The notes below the pieces were generated by a model. It was not told the DNA's origin. It did no database searches and saw nothing but the letters and a program-made list of their open reading frames with translations. Positions 62,831 to 64,000 of a DNA stretch of 64,000 bases are shown one piece after another; position 1 is the stretch's first letter; every line of letters starts with the position of its first letter. This stretch comes from Callorhinus ursinus (lineage: Eukaryota; Chordata; Mammalia; Carnivora; Otariidae). The position numbers were made by a program, and so were the translations under genes. The stretch spans positions 58,810,801 to 58,874,800 of the forward strand of contig NW_020312848.1 in assembly GCF_003265705.1 (NCBI RefSeq), written 5' to 3'.

Positions 62831-64000
62831 AAACAGGTGAAATGTACACACATACTGTTAGAAAGTTTTACATACTGTTTGCAATATTTTATGTACTTTC
62901 TTCCCTCTTTATCATGCATCAATGAATCTTTGGTAAACTACAGTTTATTTAAACATCATACATCCTGTGATACTTGATTATGGAAATGTATGAAGTTTTA
63001 AGATTTAGAAATTTCAGGCCAGTTACTTTGTTTTGCTACTTAGGTTACCTACAAATTGTTTCATGTGATGATTTTCTCAGCACCTCATTGAGACATCTCC
63101 AGATAAAGCCATTAAGCGGCATGGGTGAATAGGGGCCATTACTTTCTGTTTTCACCTTTTTTGAAATTCATTCTGAGAAATTTCTTGCAATTCTGTTGTG
63201 TCTAATAACCAAAGATATAAAACTCTCTAATTGTTATGAACTTCAAAATAGTAATATTTTGGAGAAGCAACTTTTTACACTACTTCAAAAAATATGGCTT
63301 CATAAGAGAGAGTAATGTGATAAATTAACATAGGCAGATAATATATTGTATTTTTAGGACATAAATAATTATTCTAAGTTTATGCTATAATGAATTTATA
63401 TTAGGGAAAATAATCAGAAATGGAAGGGACTTGTAGTGATTATCTGAACTTCCTGCTGTCAAGTCACCACTTAAATTATGTAAATCAAATGAATGGTCAT
63501 ATATGTTCTAAGATTAATGTTGCTTTTACCTGCCTTTGGCTGAGTGAGAAGAAAAGGAGTTTCTTTTAACTTTGCTGGAAGCAGATAGATTCTTCTTTGG
63601 CTATTTGGTTGTCAGAAACATGCTATTCTATGCCATTCAAATTAATGATGCTAACTTTAGATGCCTTGTCATTGAAACTCTCTTATGACATCTCCTCAAA
63701 CCTTTATATGCTGGATGTTTAGCTATACTGGAGTTCATTCCTGGAGATTTCTAGGTTCATATATCAATGAAGGAGATTATTTCTGAAATAATATAACTCT
63801 GCTTGTATTTTTTTAAAAATCTTCAATGTATGGTAAACTCTAAAAGATTATTCCATGTTCTTTAATTATAATTTTACATTCTATATAGTAAACATATTTG
63901 AAGCAGTTTTCAGTAACTATTCTAATATTTAATTTCAAATTCAATATAACTCAATGTAAGTAAATGTTAACTGGTAAAATGGTTCCAGTTCTTTGACTCC
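62831..64000. other. Anonymous AT-rich right end
   Basis: No gene or confident repeat seen up to the window edge. Confidence 0.45.

Noticed and set aside
62620..62977. 117- and 100-codon frames
   Set aside because: Created by the low-complexity body of an antisense SINE.

Overview
This window is vertebrate nuclear DNA from a carnivoran mammal. It is AT-rich, has no compact operon-like coding, and is packed with interspersed repeats. At least 20 tRNA-headed SINEs carry the Can-SINE signature: a 'cgcctgggtggctcag' head, a CT-rich middle and an 'aataaataaaatctt' tail. Several short LINE-1 3' ends carry the carnivore-type 3'UTR with the 'catcaaaaactaatgatgtaatg' end. The young SINEs have the 'ctccctgctcagcgggaag ... 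cttctccctct' body of arctoid caniforms (bears, pandas, seals, mustelids). The form that dominates dog genomes is absent, so a non-canid caniform is the best inference; the species cannot be fixed.

No functional protein-coding gene, tRNA, rRNA or CRISPR array can be supported. The only host-gene sequence is a dead processed copy (retrocopy) of NONO (p54nrb) at about 884-3302. It has a candidate target-site duplication, the remains of a poly(A) tail and a later LINE-1 scrap in its 3'UTR.

Layout: 1-870 anonymous; 884-3302 NONO retrocopy; 4394-6558 antisense L1; 8950-11690 long antisense L2 with a SINE inside; 11900-13550 MIR and SINE cluster; 15113-15995 antisense old L1 followed by a MaLR/MLT1-like LTR; 17378-17790 nested inverted SINE pair; 20150-21030 L2 and MIR remnants; 21036-22270 dead hAT DNA transposon with recognisable transposase; 24540-24930 old repeat; 27480-28256 sense L2 abutting a TA-flanked MITE (28257-28600); 29800-30791 SINE then an L1 with a 5' inversion; 30792-35130 repeat-poor; 35130-36310 L2 split by an LTR-like element; 36465-36982 MIR plus a SINE palindrome; 37960-39545 SINEs and an L1 3' end; 40690-42375 two LTR-like repeats; 44317-45494 SINEs and a MIR; 45495-49270 repeat-poor and AT-rich; 49271-53930 SINEs and an old LTR-like repeat; 55630-56657 L2, L1 and SINE; 58850-59105 GAT microsatellite and MIR; 60245-62420 antisense L1 with a nested SINE; 62586-62830 SINE; then anonymous sequence to 64000.

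The genes do not work together here because there are none. The window reads as intergenic or deep intronic DNA, and its information is the order in which repeats landed on each other. I found no credible undescribed biological system. The best second-look items are the hAT transposase relic, the NONO retrocopy, the inverted L1 with intact flanking duplications, the SINE palindromes and the two matching LTR-like repeats.
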